DNA from: Actinomadura graeca
GTDB lineage: Bacteria > Actinomycetota > Actinomycetes > Streptosporangiales > Streptosporangiaceae
Assembly (NCBI RefSeq): GCF_019175365.1
Contig: NZ_CP059572.1
Span: 5,890,001 to 5,954,000 of the forward strand
Reading direction: 5' to 3'
Length of the DNA stretch: 64,000 nt
Shown here: one piece after another, positions 15,095 through 23,864 of the stretch
Layout of the letters: every line of letters begins with the position of its first letter
How positions within the stretch are numbered: the stretch's first letter is position 1
The notes under the pieces: generated by a model
What the model was told of the DNA's origin: nothing
What the model saw: the letters and a program-made list of their open reading frames with translations, nothing else
Database searches by the model: none
Translations under genes and position numbers: made by a program

Positions 15095-18000
15095 GGGACG
15101 GGGCGGGTCCACAGGACGGGCTGGTCGCCGGTGACGTCGGTGCTGCGGCCCACGCCGAGCAGGCTGTTCTTGAACGCCGCCAGGCCGGTGATCTGCTGGT
15201 CGCCGTCCCCGCCGAGGCCGGTGCCGCCGGGTGCCGTGCCGCTCCAGGACGTGCCGTCCGCGGACGTCCACGACACCACGTCCGCGGCGCCCTGCCGGAC
15301 CGTCGTCCCGGTCGCGGCGAAGCCCTTCGGGGTCGCCGTCAGCGACGTCACCGTGACCTCCGCGGTGCCGCCCGGGGCGGGCAGCGGACGCCACGCCCGC
15401 CCCGCGTCGGACGACACGTAGCCCAGCCACACCAGCCCCCGCGGCGTCGCGCCGATGCCGGCGGCGACCAGCGTGGTCCCGCGCGCGGCGACGTGGGTCA
15501 GGTGCCCCTCGGTCACGCCGCCGGGAAGCGGGAGCGTCCGCAGCGTCCACTGCCCGCCGTTCGCCGACGTCCACACCGAGGGGCGGTTCCCCTTGGCGTC
15601 GCGGGTGCCGCCCACGGCGGTGTAACCGGCCGCGCCGGACGTGACGTCCAGCATCCACCGGCTGGCGTCCTTGCGGCCCTCCAGCGCGTTCGCGCCGCCG
15701 CTCCTGCCGCGCTCCCAGGTCTCCAGGTCCGCGGACGACCAGGTCACCGCCGAGTACCCCGCGGTGCCGACGATCACGTATCCGCCGGGGCCGGACGCGG
15801 CGGCGGCCGTCACGGGCAGCCCGTCGCGCGTCGCCCGGAACGGCGCGGCGGAGTCGGCGGCCTGCCAGGTCGCGCCGTCCGCCGAGGTGACGACGAGCGC
15901 GCGGCGCGGGACCGCCTGGTCGTAGCCGACCGCGAGCCATCCCGCCTTGCCGCCGGTGACGTCGAGGAGCTGCTGTGGCCCGGGGCGGGTGAACGCCGCG
16001 CCGAGGCCCTGGGCGGGCTTCCACGTGCCGCCGTCCTTGGACGTCCACGCCGCGGCGTCGCCGGACGCGCTGCCCACGGCCACGGCGAGGTCGCCGGTCG
16101 CCCCCACGGCCTGGACGGTGTGGTCCGGGCGGACGGCCCCCGGCACCTTCGTCAGGTCGACCGGGACGGCGGTCCCGCCCGCGTCGAACACGCCGAGCAT
16201 CGGATCCATGTCACCGCCGCCGGGCTCGCGGCCCACGACGATCGTCTGCGCGCCGGCGAGGGCCGCGTCCCGGAACTCGCGCTCCGGCTTGACCTCGGCG
16301 GCGCCCGCGTCCTTCCACGCCGCGCCGTCGGAGGTGCGCGACAGCAGCACGTCCCGGCCGCGGACGACGACGGCCGCGAAGCCCCGGCCGTCCCCGACGA
16401 TCTGGCTCGTGCGCTGGTACCCGCCCGTCACGAGCCGCCCGGACCGCCGCCACGCGGCGCCGTCCCGGGAGGTGAACGCCTGCCCGTAGGACCGGCCGCC
16501 CGCCCTGATCTCGCGCAGCGCGAGGAACCCGCCCTCGCCACCGCCGACGATCAGGCCGCGGCTGCCCCTGGGGACCGGCACGTCCGAGGCCGACCAGGTG
16601 CGCCCGCCGTCGTCGGAGCGCCAGACCCGCCGGTAGGACGGCTTCTTCGGAGCGGGCGTGATCAGCCCTTCGAGGAGGATCACGTCACCGCTCGCCGCGG
16701 CCTCCACCAGCGAGAACCTGCCCCTGACCTGAAGGCCGATCTGCCCGCCCGCGCGCGGCTCCCAGCGGCGGCCGTCGGCCGAGAGCCACACCGCGGGCGT
16801 GGCGTCGCTGAAGTCCCCCTTCGCGGAGGTGTCGCCGATGGCGAGGAACCCGCCGCCGGTGGCGACGATCCGCCGGACGCGGTTGCCCGCGCCGAACACG
16901 TTCCCGACCGCGTCGGGCTCGCGGCGCCAGTCCCGCCCGTCCTCGCTCGTCCAGACGACGCCGCCGCCCGTCCGGGTGCCGATCGCCACCCAGCCGCCGG
17001 ACGATCCGCCGACCGCCTGCGGCACGTCGCCGGGACGCGCCGCGCCGCCGTCCGGGCCCCGCTGGCCCGCGGCCTTGAACGTGCGGCCCCCGTCGCCCGA
17101 CACCAGGAACACGCCGCGGGAGCCCTGCGCGTCGCTTTCGCCGCCGACCGCGACCACGGTGGACCCGACCGCGGCGACACCGGTCAGCTCCTGGTCGCGG
17201 CCGTCGGTGCGGGCCGCGCCGTCGACCGGGAACGCGGCACCGGCCAGCCTGGCGCCTCCGCCGCCCCCGCTGTCGTCGTCACCGCCGAGGCTCGTCACCG
17301 CGTAGAAGCCCCCGGCGGCGAGCAGCGCCGCCACGGCCAGCCCGGCGACCCCGATGAGCAGCGGCTTCTTGCTGCGCTTGCGCTTGGTCTTGCCCGCCGG
17401 GGAGCGCCACGGCTCGTCGATCGCGGGCGGCGGCGCCAGGGGCACGGCCTGCGCCGCCTCCCGCGGATTGTCCGGTATCTCCTGCGCGTAGGGGAACGGC
17501 TCCGCCGCGGACGGCGACCGCCGCGGGGAGTCGGGGATCTCCTGCGCCCACGGGAACGGCTCGGGCGCCGAAGGCTTGGGCGTCCCGGGGATCTCCTGCG
17601 CGTACGGGAACGGCTCCGGGGCGGGAGGCGCGGGGGCGCCGGGGACCTCCTGCGCGTAGGGGAACGGCGGGGGAGCGGACGCGGCGGCGGGCGGCTGCGC
17701 CTGAGGCGGCGCCGGTGGTGGCGCCGGCCGTGCGGGAGGGATCGCCGGCGTGTCCACCTGCGTCGCGTCCGGGATGTCCTGCGCGTAGGGGAACGGCGGC
17801 AGGACGGGAAGGTCGGTCGACGTCTCAGGCGGCGCGGACACCGGGGCAGGCGGCGCGGACGCCTCCGCCTCCGCCTCCGCCTCGGGCTCGGGTTCCGGGG
17901 TGTCCTGCGCGTGGGGGAACGGCGGCAGGACGGGAAGGTCGGTCGACGTCTCAGGCGGCGCGGACACCGGGGCAGGCGGCGCGGACGCCTCCGGCTCCGG

Positions 18001-18399
18001 CTCCGGCTCGGGCTTCTGCTGGAACACCTGGGTCTGCATGGCGGCACCGTCGGCGGCGTCGCTAAGCGTCTTGTCGTGGGCGCCCGCGGTGTCGTCCTCG
18101 GAGGTGGCCTCGGCTTCCGTCTTGGGCACCGGCTTCGGGGCGGTCTTCGAACCGGCCTTAGAAGCGGCCTCGGCCACGGTCCCCGGCGCGAGGTCGACGA
18201 CAGTCTTGGGCTCGGGCTTCGCCTCGGGCGCGGGCGCCGGAAGCGCGGGCGGTTCGGGCAGGAGGTCGGCGCCCGTCGCCGGGCCCTCGTCCAGCCACTG
18301 GGGAGGCGGGGGAGGCGCGAACCCGTCCGAGGGCTCGGCCGGGGTACCGTCGCGGCCGGTCTCGTCGTCCGGAGTGTCCGGAGTCTTGGGTGAGGTCAC
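15091..18399 (-). CDS. large membrane protein with Pro-rich N-terminus and BNR/beta-propeller ectodomain
   Basis: The 1102-residue product has three parts. Residues about 1-335 are Pro/Ala/Glu-rich and contain six copies of an F-P-(Y/H/W)-A-Q-(D/E)-x-P motif. A KRKRSKK stop precedes one membrane helix at about 347-370. The rest, about 380-1102, is a repeated ectodomain with many SxDGxxW motifs (for example TSADGATW, TSEDGRDW and TSKDGGTW), the Asp-box/BNR pattern of sialidase-like beta-propellers. Sialidase catalytic residues were not identified, so a binding or sensing role is as likely as hydrolysis. The GTG start has GGGGGAGAC upstream. Confidence 0.85.
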   Translation of the reverse strand: MTSPKTPDTPDDETGRDGTPAEPSDGFAPPPPPQWLDEGPATGADLLPEPPALPAPAPEAKPEPKTVVDLAPGTVAEAASKAGSKTAPKPVPKTEAEATSEDDTAGAHDKTLSDAADGAAMQTQVFQQKPEPEPEPEASAPPAPVSAPPETSTDLPVLPPFPHAQDTPEPEPEAEAEAEASAPPAPVSAPPETSTDLPVLPPFPYAQDIPDATQVDTPAIPPARPAPPPAPPQAQPPAAASAPPPFPYAQEVPGAPAPPAPEPFPYAQEIPGTPKPSAPEPFPWAQEIPDSPRRSPSAAEPFPYAQEIPDNPREAAQAVPLAPPPAIDEPWRSPAGKTKRKRSKKPLLIGVAGLAVAALLAAGGFYAVTSLGGDDDSGGGGGARLAGAAFPVDGAARTDGRDQELTGVAAVGSTVVAVGGESDAQGSRGVFLVSGDGGRTFKAAGQRGPDGGAARPGDVPQAVGGSSGGWVAIGTRTGGGVVWTSEDGRDWRREPDAVGNVFGAGNRVRRIVATGGGFLAIGDTSAKGDFSDATPAVWLSADGRRWEPRAGGQIGLQVRGRFSLVEAAASGDVILLEGLITPAPKKPSYRRVWRSDDGGRTWSASDVPVPRGSRGLIVGGGEGGFLALREIRAGGRSYGQAFTSRDGAAWRRSGRLVTGGYQRTSQIVGDGRGFAAVVVRGRDVLLSRTSDGAAWKDAGAAEVKPEREFRDAALAGAQTIVVGREPGGGDMDPMLGVFDAGGTAVPVDLTKVPGAVRPDHTVQAVGATGDLAVAVGSASGDAAAWTSKDGGTWKPAQGLGAAFTRPGPQQLLDVTGGKAGWLAVGYDQAVPRRALVVTSADGATWQAADSAAPFRATRDGLPVTAAAASGPGGYVIVGTAGYSAVTWSSADLETWERGRSGGANALEGRKDASRWMLDVTSGAAGYTAVGGTRDAKGNRPSVWTSANGGQWTLRTLPLPGGVTEGHLTHVAARGTTLVAAGIGATPRGLVWLGYVSSDAGRAWRPLPAPGGTAEVTVTSLTATPKGFAATGTTVRQGAADVVSWTSADGTSWSGTAPGGTGLGGDGDQQITGLAAFKNSLLGVGRSTDVTGDQPVLWTRPVP
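17775..17992 (-). repeat. 92-bp in-frame direct repeat in the propeller-protein gene
   Basis: Positions 17775-17866 and 17901-17992 are nearly identical and are offset by 126 bases (42 codons). They encode two copies of a block containing PAPVSAPPETSTDLPVLPPF. This is a recent internal duplication in the Pro-rich cytoplasmic part, and part of the wider FPxAQ repeat series. Confidence 0.85.
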
Positions 18400-18529
18400 G
18401 CCCGTCTCCCCCAGTCGGGTCGGGTCAATCCATGACGTCCATGGACCAGAGTGTCGCCAGCGATGATAGCGATCTGCGGGGGTGCCTCCGCTCGGCCCGC
18501 GCTGACCTGCCGGGCCGCCGGTCAGGGAC

Positions 18530-20047
18530 CTAGCGGGTGCGCCCGGCGGACGCGCAACCGGCGCCGGAGCAGTGGGTCAGCGCGTACAGCAGGGCCGAGA
18601 GCTGCCGCTGCCTGTCGGGCGGCAGCCGCCCGCCCTGGTTGGTGAGCTGGTGCGGATCGCGGACGAGGTCGTAGTACTCGCGCTCGCCGTTCTGGTACTC
18701 CACGTAGAGGGCGTCGCGCAGGCGCAGCGCGTTGTAGGTCGGCGGCGCGCCGGGCGCGGAGTCCTGCCGGTCGGGGTCCTCGGGCGTCGGGCGCGGCTTG
18801 ACGTGCTCGACCAGCGCGACGTTCCGCCAGTCCGCCGGGTCGGCGCCGCGCAGGAACGGCACGAGCGAGCGGCCGTCGGTGGCGGGCGGGACGGCCGCGC
18901 CCGCGAGGTCGAGGAACGTCGGGGCCAGGTCGGTGTTCTGGACGAGCGCGCCGGTGCGGCGCCCGGCCGCGACGCCGGGGCCGACGACCACGTACGGGAC
19001 GCGGATGTCGGTGTCGAAGGCGGTCATCTTGCCGCCCGCGAGCCGGTGCTCGCCCATGTGGAAGCCGTTGTCGGAGCCGAAGACCAGGTAGGTGTCGCGG
19101 TCCAGGCCCCTCTCCGCGAGCGTTCGCCGCAGCCGGGCGATCATCTCGTCCACCGCCTGGACCATCCGCGCCCGGTCGCGGAAGCCGTTGTCGATCGCCT
19201 TCAGCCCCGGCTTGCGCAGCCGGGGGTGGGAGCGCAGCCAGGACGGCTTGTCGCCGACGTCGGGCTCGTTGAACGCGGGCGGGCGGGGCGCCCGGACGCC
19301 GGGGAGCGCGGCGGCGTGCCGGGGCGCGGGCACGAACGGGCCGTGCGGCGCGAACGTCGCGACCTCCATGAAGAACGGGCGGCCGGTGGCGCCCGCGCGC
19401 CTGACGAAGTCGTCGGCCTTCCCCGACAGGACGTCGGTCAGGTAGTCCTGCGGCGCGTGCCCGTACCTGACCAGGCGGCCGTTCTCGTTCATGTTGTAGT
19501 CGTACTCGGGGTAGCCGTTGCCCGTGACGTACCACTCGTCCCATCCCGGCGGGACGTACGGCGAGGGGCCGCCCTGCGCGTCGCCGGGCTGGTAGCCGTT
19601 CAGGTACTTGCCGAGGAACGCCGTCCGGTAGCCCGCCTTCCGCAATCCTTCCCCGAAGGACGCCTGCTCGCCGCCGTGGGCCTTGAACACCTGGTAGCCG
19701 CCGTCCGGCGGGAAGTTCGTCCGCACGCCCGTGTTGTGCGGGTAGCGCCCGGTGAGGATGGTGGACCGGGACGTGCAGCACAGCGAGTCGGCCACGAAGA
19801 AGCCGTCGAACGTGAGCCCGCGCGCCTGCATGTCCCGCACCTGCGGCATGTGCGCCACCAGGTTCCAGGAGAGGTCGTCGGTGAGGACGAAGACGATGTT
19901 CGGCCTCTTCGCCGGGGCGGCCTTCGCCGCTCCGGGCCGGGCGTCCCCACCGCCGGAGCAGCCCGCCGCCAGCGCCAGCACCAGGGTCAGCAGGATCAGG
20001 ACCGGCGCGCCCGCCGGACGGAGCCGGAGTCGCCTGTGTCGGGTCAA
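18530..20047 (-). CDS. lipoprotein sulfatase (FGly-dependent, N-acetylglucosamine-6-sulfatase-like)
   Basis: The 505-residue product begins with a lipoprotein signal peptide ending in the lipobox LAAGC (C30). The sulfatase domain follows: metal ligands TDD near 56-58 and the signature CCTSR at 90-94, where C90 would be converted to formylglycine. STILTGRYPHNTG follows, and later the GSDNGFHMGEH segment. The usual Pro of the CxPSR motif is Thr here. The enzyme should sit on the outer membrane face and hydrolyse sulfate esters. With sulfotransferase-like genes 3 kb away, a shared sulfated surface polymer is a reasonable inference. The predicted start is TTG, supported by AAGGAGA nine bases upstream. 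Confidence 0.9.
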   Translation of the reverse strand: MTRHRRLRLRPAGAPVLILLTLVLALAAGCSGGGDARPGAAKAAPAKRPNIVFVLTDDLSWNLVAHMPQVRDMQARGLTFDGFFVADSLCCTSRSTILTGRYPHNTGVRTNFPPDGGYQVFKAHGGEQASFGEGLRKAGYRTAFLGKYLNGYQPGDAQGGPSPYVPPGWDEWYVTGNGYPEYDYNMNENGRLVRYGHAPQDYLTDVLSGKADDFVRRAGATGRPFFMEVATFAPHGPFVPAPRHAAALPGVRAPRPPAFNEPDVGDKPSWLRSHPRLRKPGLKAIDNGFRDRARMVQAVDEMIARLRRTLAERGLDRDTYLVFGSDNGFHMGEHRLAGGKMTAFDTDIRVPYVVVGPGVAAGRRTGALVQNTDLAPTFLDLAGAAVPPATDGRSLVPFLRGADPADWRNVALVEHVKPRPTPEDPDRQDSAPGAPPTYNALRLRDALYVEYQNGEREYYDLVRDPHQLTNQGGRLPPDRQRQLSALLYALTHCSGAGCASAGRTR

Positions 20048-20170
20048 CGTCCGTCTCTCCTTCGCCGTGGCGCATGATCAGGGACCGTCAGCAGCGTAAC
20101 GATCCGGCGGCGGTGACGCGCACCAGGTGTGGTTCGCCGTCCCCGGGGGTTGTTGGCATCATGCGGGGTG

Positions 20171-21667
20171 ATGAACAGGTGGGCCGGGGATCCGCGATCG
20201 CGCGGGCCGCTGACGCCACTGGCCGCCGGCGCCGCGCTCAGTGCCGTGATCGCGCTGATCGTCGCGCTGGCGGACGCCTGCGTCCCCGGTTCGGGCGGGT
20301 CCGCCGCCAAGCCGCCGCCGCGTCCCTCGGCACGGGTCTCCGCGCGCGCCTCCGCTCCCGGCTCGCCCGCACCGCAGCCGAGCCCGGCCGGTACCTCCGG
20401 GCCCGTGTCCCCGCCGGGATACTCGCCGGTCGAGCCCGTCCTCGACCAGTACTTCGCCGACCCCGCCGTCATCAAGGCGGCGGGCACCTACTTCGCGTAC
20501 GGGACGAACAACGCGGATGCGGCGATGCCCGTCGCGACCGCGCCGTCGCCCACCGGGCCGTGGACGCGCGCACCCGGCGACGGCCTCGCCCGGCTCCCCG
20601 CCTGGGCCACCACGGGCCGGACGTGGGCGCCGGAGGTCGTGCCGCCCCAGGGCCCGTCCAAGACGTACGTGCTGTACTTCTCCGCCCGCCGCAAGGACGG
20701 CGACGCCCAGTGCATCGGGGCCGCCACCGCCACCTCGCCCGCCGGGCCCTTCGTCCCCTTGGACGGCGAGCCGCTGGTCTGCCCGATGGACCTCGGCGGC
20801 GCCATCGACCCCGCGTCCTACATCGAGCCGGACGGGACGCGGTACCTGCTCTACAAGAGCGACGCGAGGAAGACGGCGGCCATCTACCTCGTCCGGCTCA
20901 CCCCGGACGGGCTGGGCCTGTACGGCGAGCCGAAGCGGATCCTCGCGCGCGGCTCGGAGCCCGCGCTGGTGGAGGCGCCCGACCTGGTGAAGCGCGGCGG
21001 CGAGTACGTCCTGCTGTACTCGGCCGGCTGGTACTTCCGGCCGGACTACCAGACCCGGTACGCGGTCGCGCCGTCGATCGAGGGCCCGTACGAGAAGGCC
21101 GGCCGGCCGCTCCAGTCCACCGGCGGATACGGCGGGAAGGTCGAGGGGCCGGGCAGCGCGGACGTCCTCAGCGACGACACCGGCGACCACCTGGTCTTCC
21201 ACGGCATCCTCAAGCACCTCGGCGGCGCGAACGTGAACCGGGGGATGTACGTCACGCCGCTCGGCTGGGACGGGGCCCGGCCCGTGATCCGGGGCACGGC
21301 CGTCCGCCACGAGGCGGAGGACGGGCGGCTGAACGGCTGCGTGTCCGTCCTCGCGCGGCCCAACGCCTCGGGCGGCAAGGCCGCCGGGCCGTTCGACCGC
21401 GACGGCTGCCGACTTGAGGTGCCGGTGTTCGCGCCCGCGGCAGGGCGCTACTCCGTCCGCGCGCAGTACGCCAACCGGTCGGGACAGGAGTCCGACCTGG
21501 AGCTCTCGGTGAACGGGACGGCCGCGACGCGGCTGCGGCTGCGCGTCACCAAGGACGCGGACTGGACGTCGACCTCGGCGGAGGTCGAGCTGGCCGCCGG
21601 GTGGAACACCCTCGGCCTGCGCCGCGTGAACGGCCAGGGGCAGCTCGACTACCTGGAGCTCCTGTAG
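20171..21667 (+). CDS. glycoside hydrolase family 43-like exported enzyme with C-terminal carbohydrate-binding domain
   Basis: The 498-residue product has an N-terminal membrane or signal segment (about residues 15-38) and a Pro/Ser/Ala linker. A five-bladed propeller of the GH43 type follows. Candidate acid/base residues are the Asp in YFADPAVIK, the Asp in GGAIDPASY and the Glu in VEAPDLVKR. Residues about 370-498 form a beta-sandwich like the CBM6/CBM35 group (HEAEDGRL start, LDYLELL end). GH43 enzymes act on arabinans, xylans and also galactofuranosides, so a role in remodelling the locus's own glycan is plausible. The ATG at 20171 follows GCGGGGTG. It overlaps the convergent glycosyltransferase by 19 bases. 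Confidence 0.87.
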   Translation: MNRWAGDPRSRGPLTPLAAGAALSAVIALIVALADACVPGSGGSAAKPPPRPSARVSARASAPGSPAPQPSPAGTSGPVSPPGYSPVEPVLDQYFADPAVIKAAGTYFAYGTNNADAAMPVATAPSPTGPWTRAPGDGLARLPAWATTGRTWAPEVVPPQGPSKTYVLYFSARRKDGDAQCIGAATATSPAGPFVPLDGEPLVCPMDLGGAIDPASYIEPDGTRYLLYKSDARKTAAIYLVRLTPDGLGLYGEPKRILARGSEPALVEAPDLVKRGGEYVLLYSAGWYFRPDYQTRYAVAPSIEGPYEKAGRPLQSTGGYGGKVEGPGSADVLSDDTGDHLVFHGILKHLGGANVNRGMYVTPLGWDGARPVIRGTAVRHEAEDGRLNGCVSVLARPNASGGKAAGPFDRDGCRLEVPVFAPAAGRYSVRAQYANRSGQESDLELSVNGTAATRLRLRVTKDADWTSTSAEVELAAGWNTLGLRRVNGQGQLDYLELL

Positions 21668-22659
21668 CGGCCCCGCCCGCTCGGCGGCGGCGCGTCCACG
21701 CCGACCTCGCGCAGGAGTTCGGCGGTCGGCCTCGGACGTGTGAACAGCCCCTTGCCGACCCCGCGCAGCAGCGCGCGGCGCAGGACGGCCCTGTCCGAGG
21801 ACGAGGCGAACGTGCGCGACCAGCGCCGGAGCGTGGACCCCGCGTACAGGACGCGTTCGGGCGGCGCCAGCCCGGGGCTGCCGGTGAAGAGCCAGATCTT
21901 GTTGCGGACCTCGTAGAAGAAGCGGTCGCCGGGATCGGCGTCCGCCCCGCCGAACACCTTCGTCTTGTGGACCACGACGCTGCCGGGGCACAGGACGCCG
22001 CGCCGCCCGCGCAGCAGCCGGGTGGTGAACTCGAAGTCGTCGTTCCACAGGAAGTAGTCGGCGACCGGCAGCCCGCGCTCGCGCACCGCCGCCGCGTCCA
22101 CCAGCACCGACACGAACGACGCGGAGCGGACGGGCACGCAGCCCGCCGCCCGCGCGACCTCCAGCTCGGCGGCGCGGACGCGGGGCTTCGCGCGCGGCGT
22201 GTTCATCGGGTGGTCGCGGCCGTCGGTCCACACGACCCGGCTGGCCACCAGGGCCGGGGGGCCGTCGGCGGCGGTGGCGCGCTCCCGCGCGTCCAGCAGT
22301 GCCCGGAGCGCCTGCGGCTCGGGCACGGTGTCGTCGTCCAGCAGCCAGAGCAGGTCCGCGTCCAGCGCGCGGGCCATCCCGGCGCCGAACCCGCCCGCCC
22401 CACCCACGTTCCGGGGCAGCTCCACGAGATCGGCACCGGGGAAGCGGTCGCGGACCATCGCGGCGGTCCCGTCCTGTGACGCGTTGTCGACCACGACGAT
22501 CCGGTCGGGTGCGCGCGTCTGGGCGCCGATCGCGGTGAGCGCCTCGTCCAGCAGGTCGCGCCGGTCGAAGGTGACCACCACCGCGGCGACGACCGGGTCC
22601 CGCGCCGGGTCCCGCGCCGTGTTCTGCGGACCGTCCGCGTCCCGTGCGGCGGACGTCAC
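21649..22659 (-). CDS. GlfT1-like galactofuranosyltransferase (GT2)
   Basis: The 336-residue product starts its catalytic domain near residue 23 (VVAAVVVTFDRRD). It has the GlfT/rhamnosyltransferase-type sequence NVGGAGGFGAGM at 84-95, the metal-binding LLDDD at 106-110 and WNDDFEF at 205-211, followed by H231. In mycobacteria GlfT1 adds the first two galactofuranose units to the lipid carrier. The presence of glf, a GlfT2-like gene and the Wzm/Wzt exporter nearby supports the same job here. A rhamnosyltransferase is the main alternative. The GTG start overlaps the TGA of the upstream gene (GTGA). Confidence 0.75.
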   Translation of the reverse strand: MTSAARDADGPQNTARDPARDPVVAAVVVTFDRRDLLDEALTAIGAQTRAPDRIVVVDNASQDGTAAMVRDRFPGADLVELPRNVGGAGGFGAGMARALDADLLWLLDDDTVPEPQALRALLDARERATAADGPPALVASRVVWTDGRDHPMNTPRAKPRVRAAELEVARAAGCVPVRSASFVSVLVDAAAVRERGLPVADYFLWNDDFEFTTRLLRGRRGVLCPGSVVVHKTKVFGGADADPGDRFFYEVRNKIWLFTGSPGLAPPERVLYAGSTLRRWSRTFASSSDRAVLRRALLRGVGKGLFTRPRPTAELLREVGVDAPPPSGRGRYRSSR

Positions 22660-23864
22660 GGGCCGCGCCGCCCGGTGGCACGGCGGGCCGCCCGCTGGAG
22701 CGCGGGGGCCGGCGCCGCGGCGGCCTCCAGCAGCTTCTCCAGGTTCTGCCGGACCTCGGCCATCTCGCCGTGTAGGTGCGCCAGCCCGATCCGCTCGTTC
22801 GCCCTGGTCAGCCCCTTCAGCAGGTGCGCGGCAACGCCCACGGACGCGGCCGCGACCAGCTCGTCCGGGACGTCTCCGGGGAGCATCGTCTCCGCCGGGT
22901 GCCGCGACGTCGTCAGCTCGCCGAGGTCGCCGGAAACGCGGTAGCCGGAGGCGCGCAGCGACGCGGCGATCTCCCGGGTCCGCTCGGCCGCCCACTCCAC
23001 GTGCCGCGCGGGCAGGCCCATCGGGGGGCGGCCCGTCTCGTCCGCGGCCTCCGCCAGCCCGTGCCCGACGAGATGGTCGCGGACCATCCGCTCGTAGTCG
23101 CCGCCCAGCACCGGCGCGATCTTGACGTTCAGGCGGCGGAGCAGCTCCGCCTCGATCGCCGACAGCGGCTCCTCGTCCTCGATCCCCCCGATGTCGCACG
23201 TCCCCGCGCCGATCCCGGTCACCGCGCGGAAGCGCTCCCAGAGGGTCGCCGGGGACCCGCCGGGCGGCGGGAGCGTGAGGACGTGCACGCGCTCCTTCGG
23301 GACGGCCGACTCCCACGTCCGCAGCACCCGGACCGGGTCGTGCAGCCCCCAGAACATCTCCCCGTACGGCTCGGGCGCGCCCGGCCCGAGCGTCACGAGG
23401 TCGTCGACGAAGCGCTCGAAGGTGATCGCGTGGGCGTGCCGGATCTGCTCCTGCCAGTCGAGGATCAGCTGCCAGCCCAGGTCGCGGGTGGCGAGCACCA
23501 CGTGCACCTCGGCCGGTTCCAGCGCCGCCACCGCCCGCTCGACCTGGCGTTCCGTCGCGCCGCCGAGCAGGCCGTGGGAGAACACGACGGTGTCGCCGTC
23601 CCATTCGCGGGCGCGCCGGGCGACGCGGTCCCAGGCGCCGTCCCACGCCGGGTCGCGGTGGCCTCCCCAGCTCATCTCGCGCAGGTCCATGACCGCCGCG
23701 AAGTGCTCCTGCGGCCCGGCGAGCGGGTAGCAGACGCCGGTGTCGCCGAGCCGCCGCCGGTTGTCCCACAGCACCCGCTGGAGGAACGCGGCTCCGGCGG
23801 TGGGCGCGCCGACGTGCAGGAAGACGGTCTTCGTGGTGCCCCGCGTGTCCATCCGGACGTTCAC
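22656..23864 (-). CDS. sulfotransferase-like protein with degenerate PAPS loop
   Basis: The 402-residue product has the overall layout of the neighbouring sulfotransferase: FLHVGAPTAGAAFLQ at the N-terminus, the VLATRDLGWQL segment, and VHVLTLP in the middle. In the PAPS 5'-phosphosulfate loop (residues 19-29) the normal K-S-G-T-T core is replaced by T-A-G-A-A, so the catalytic lysine is missing. It may be a non-catalytic partner of the upstream enzyme or use another group. The gene sits between ST2 and the GlfT1-like gene with GTGA overlaps at both ends, so all three are translationally coupled. Confidence 0.8.
   Translation of the reverse strand: MNVRMDTRGTTKTVFLHVGAPTAGAAFLQRVLWDNRRRLGDTGVCYPLAGPQEHFAAVMDLREMSWGGHRDPAWDGAWDRVARRAREWDGDTVVFSHGLLGGATERQVERAVAALEPAEVHVVLATRDLGWQLILDWQEQIRHAHAITFERFVDDLVTLGPGAPEPYGEMFWGLHDPVRVLRTWESAVPKERVHVLTLPPPGGSPATLWERFRAVTGIGAGTCDIGGIEDEEPLSAIEAELLRRLNVKIAPVLGGDYERMVRDHLVGHGLAEAADETGRPPMGLPARHVEWAAERTREIAASLRASGYRVSGDLGELTTSRHPAETMLPGDVPDELVAAASVGVAAHLLKGLTRANERIGLAHLHGEMAEVRQNLEKLLEAAAAPAPALQRAARRATGRRGP

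Noticed and set aside
15493..18393. 966-residue plus-strand open frame
   Set aside because: Antisense to the beta-propeller protein, with Arg/Gly-rich low-complexity translation and no recognisable domain.
20159..22681. 840-residue minus-strand open frame
   Set aside because: It is the antisense shadow of the GH43 gene and continues out of frame over the GlfT1-like gene; the translation is Arg/Gly/Pro-rich low complexity without motifs.
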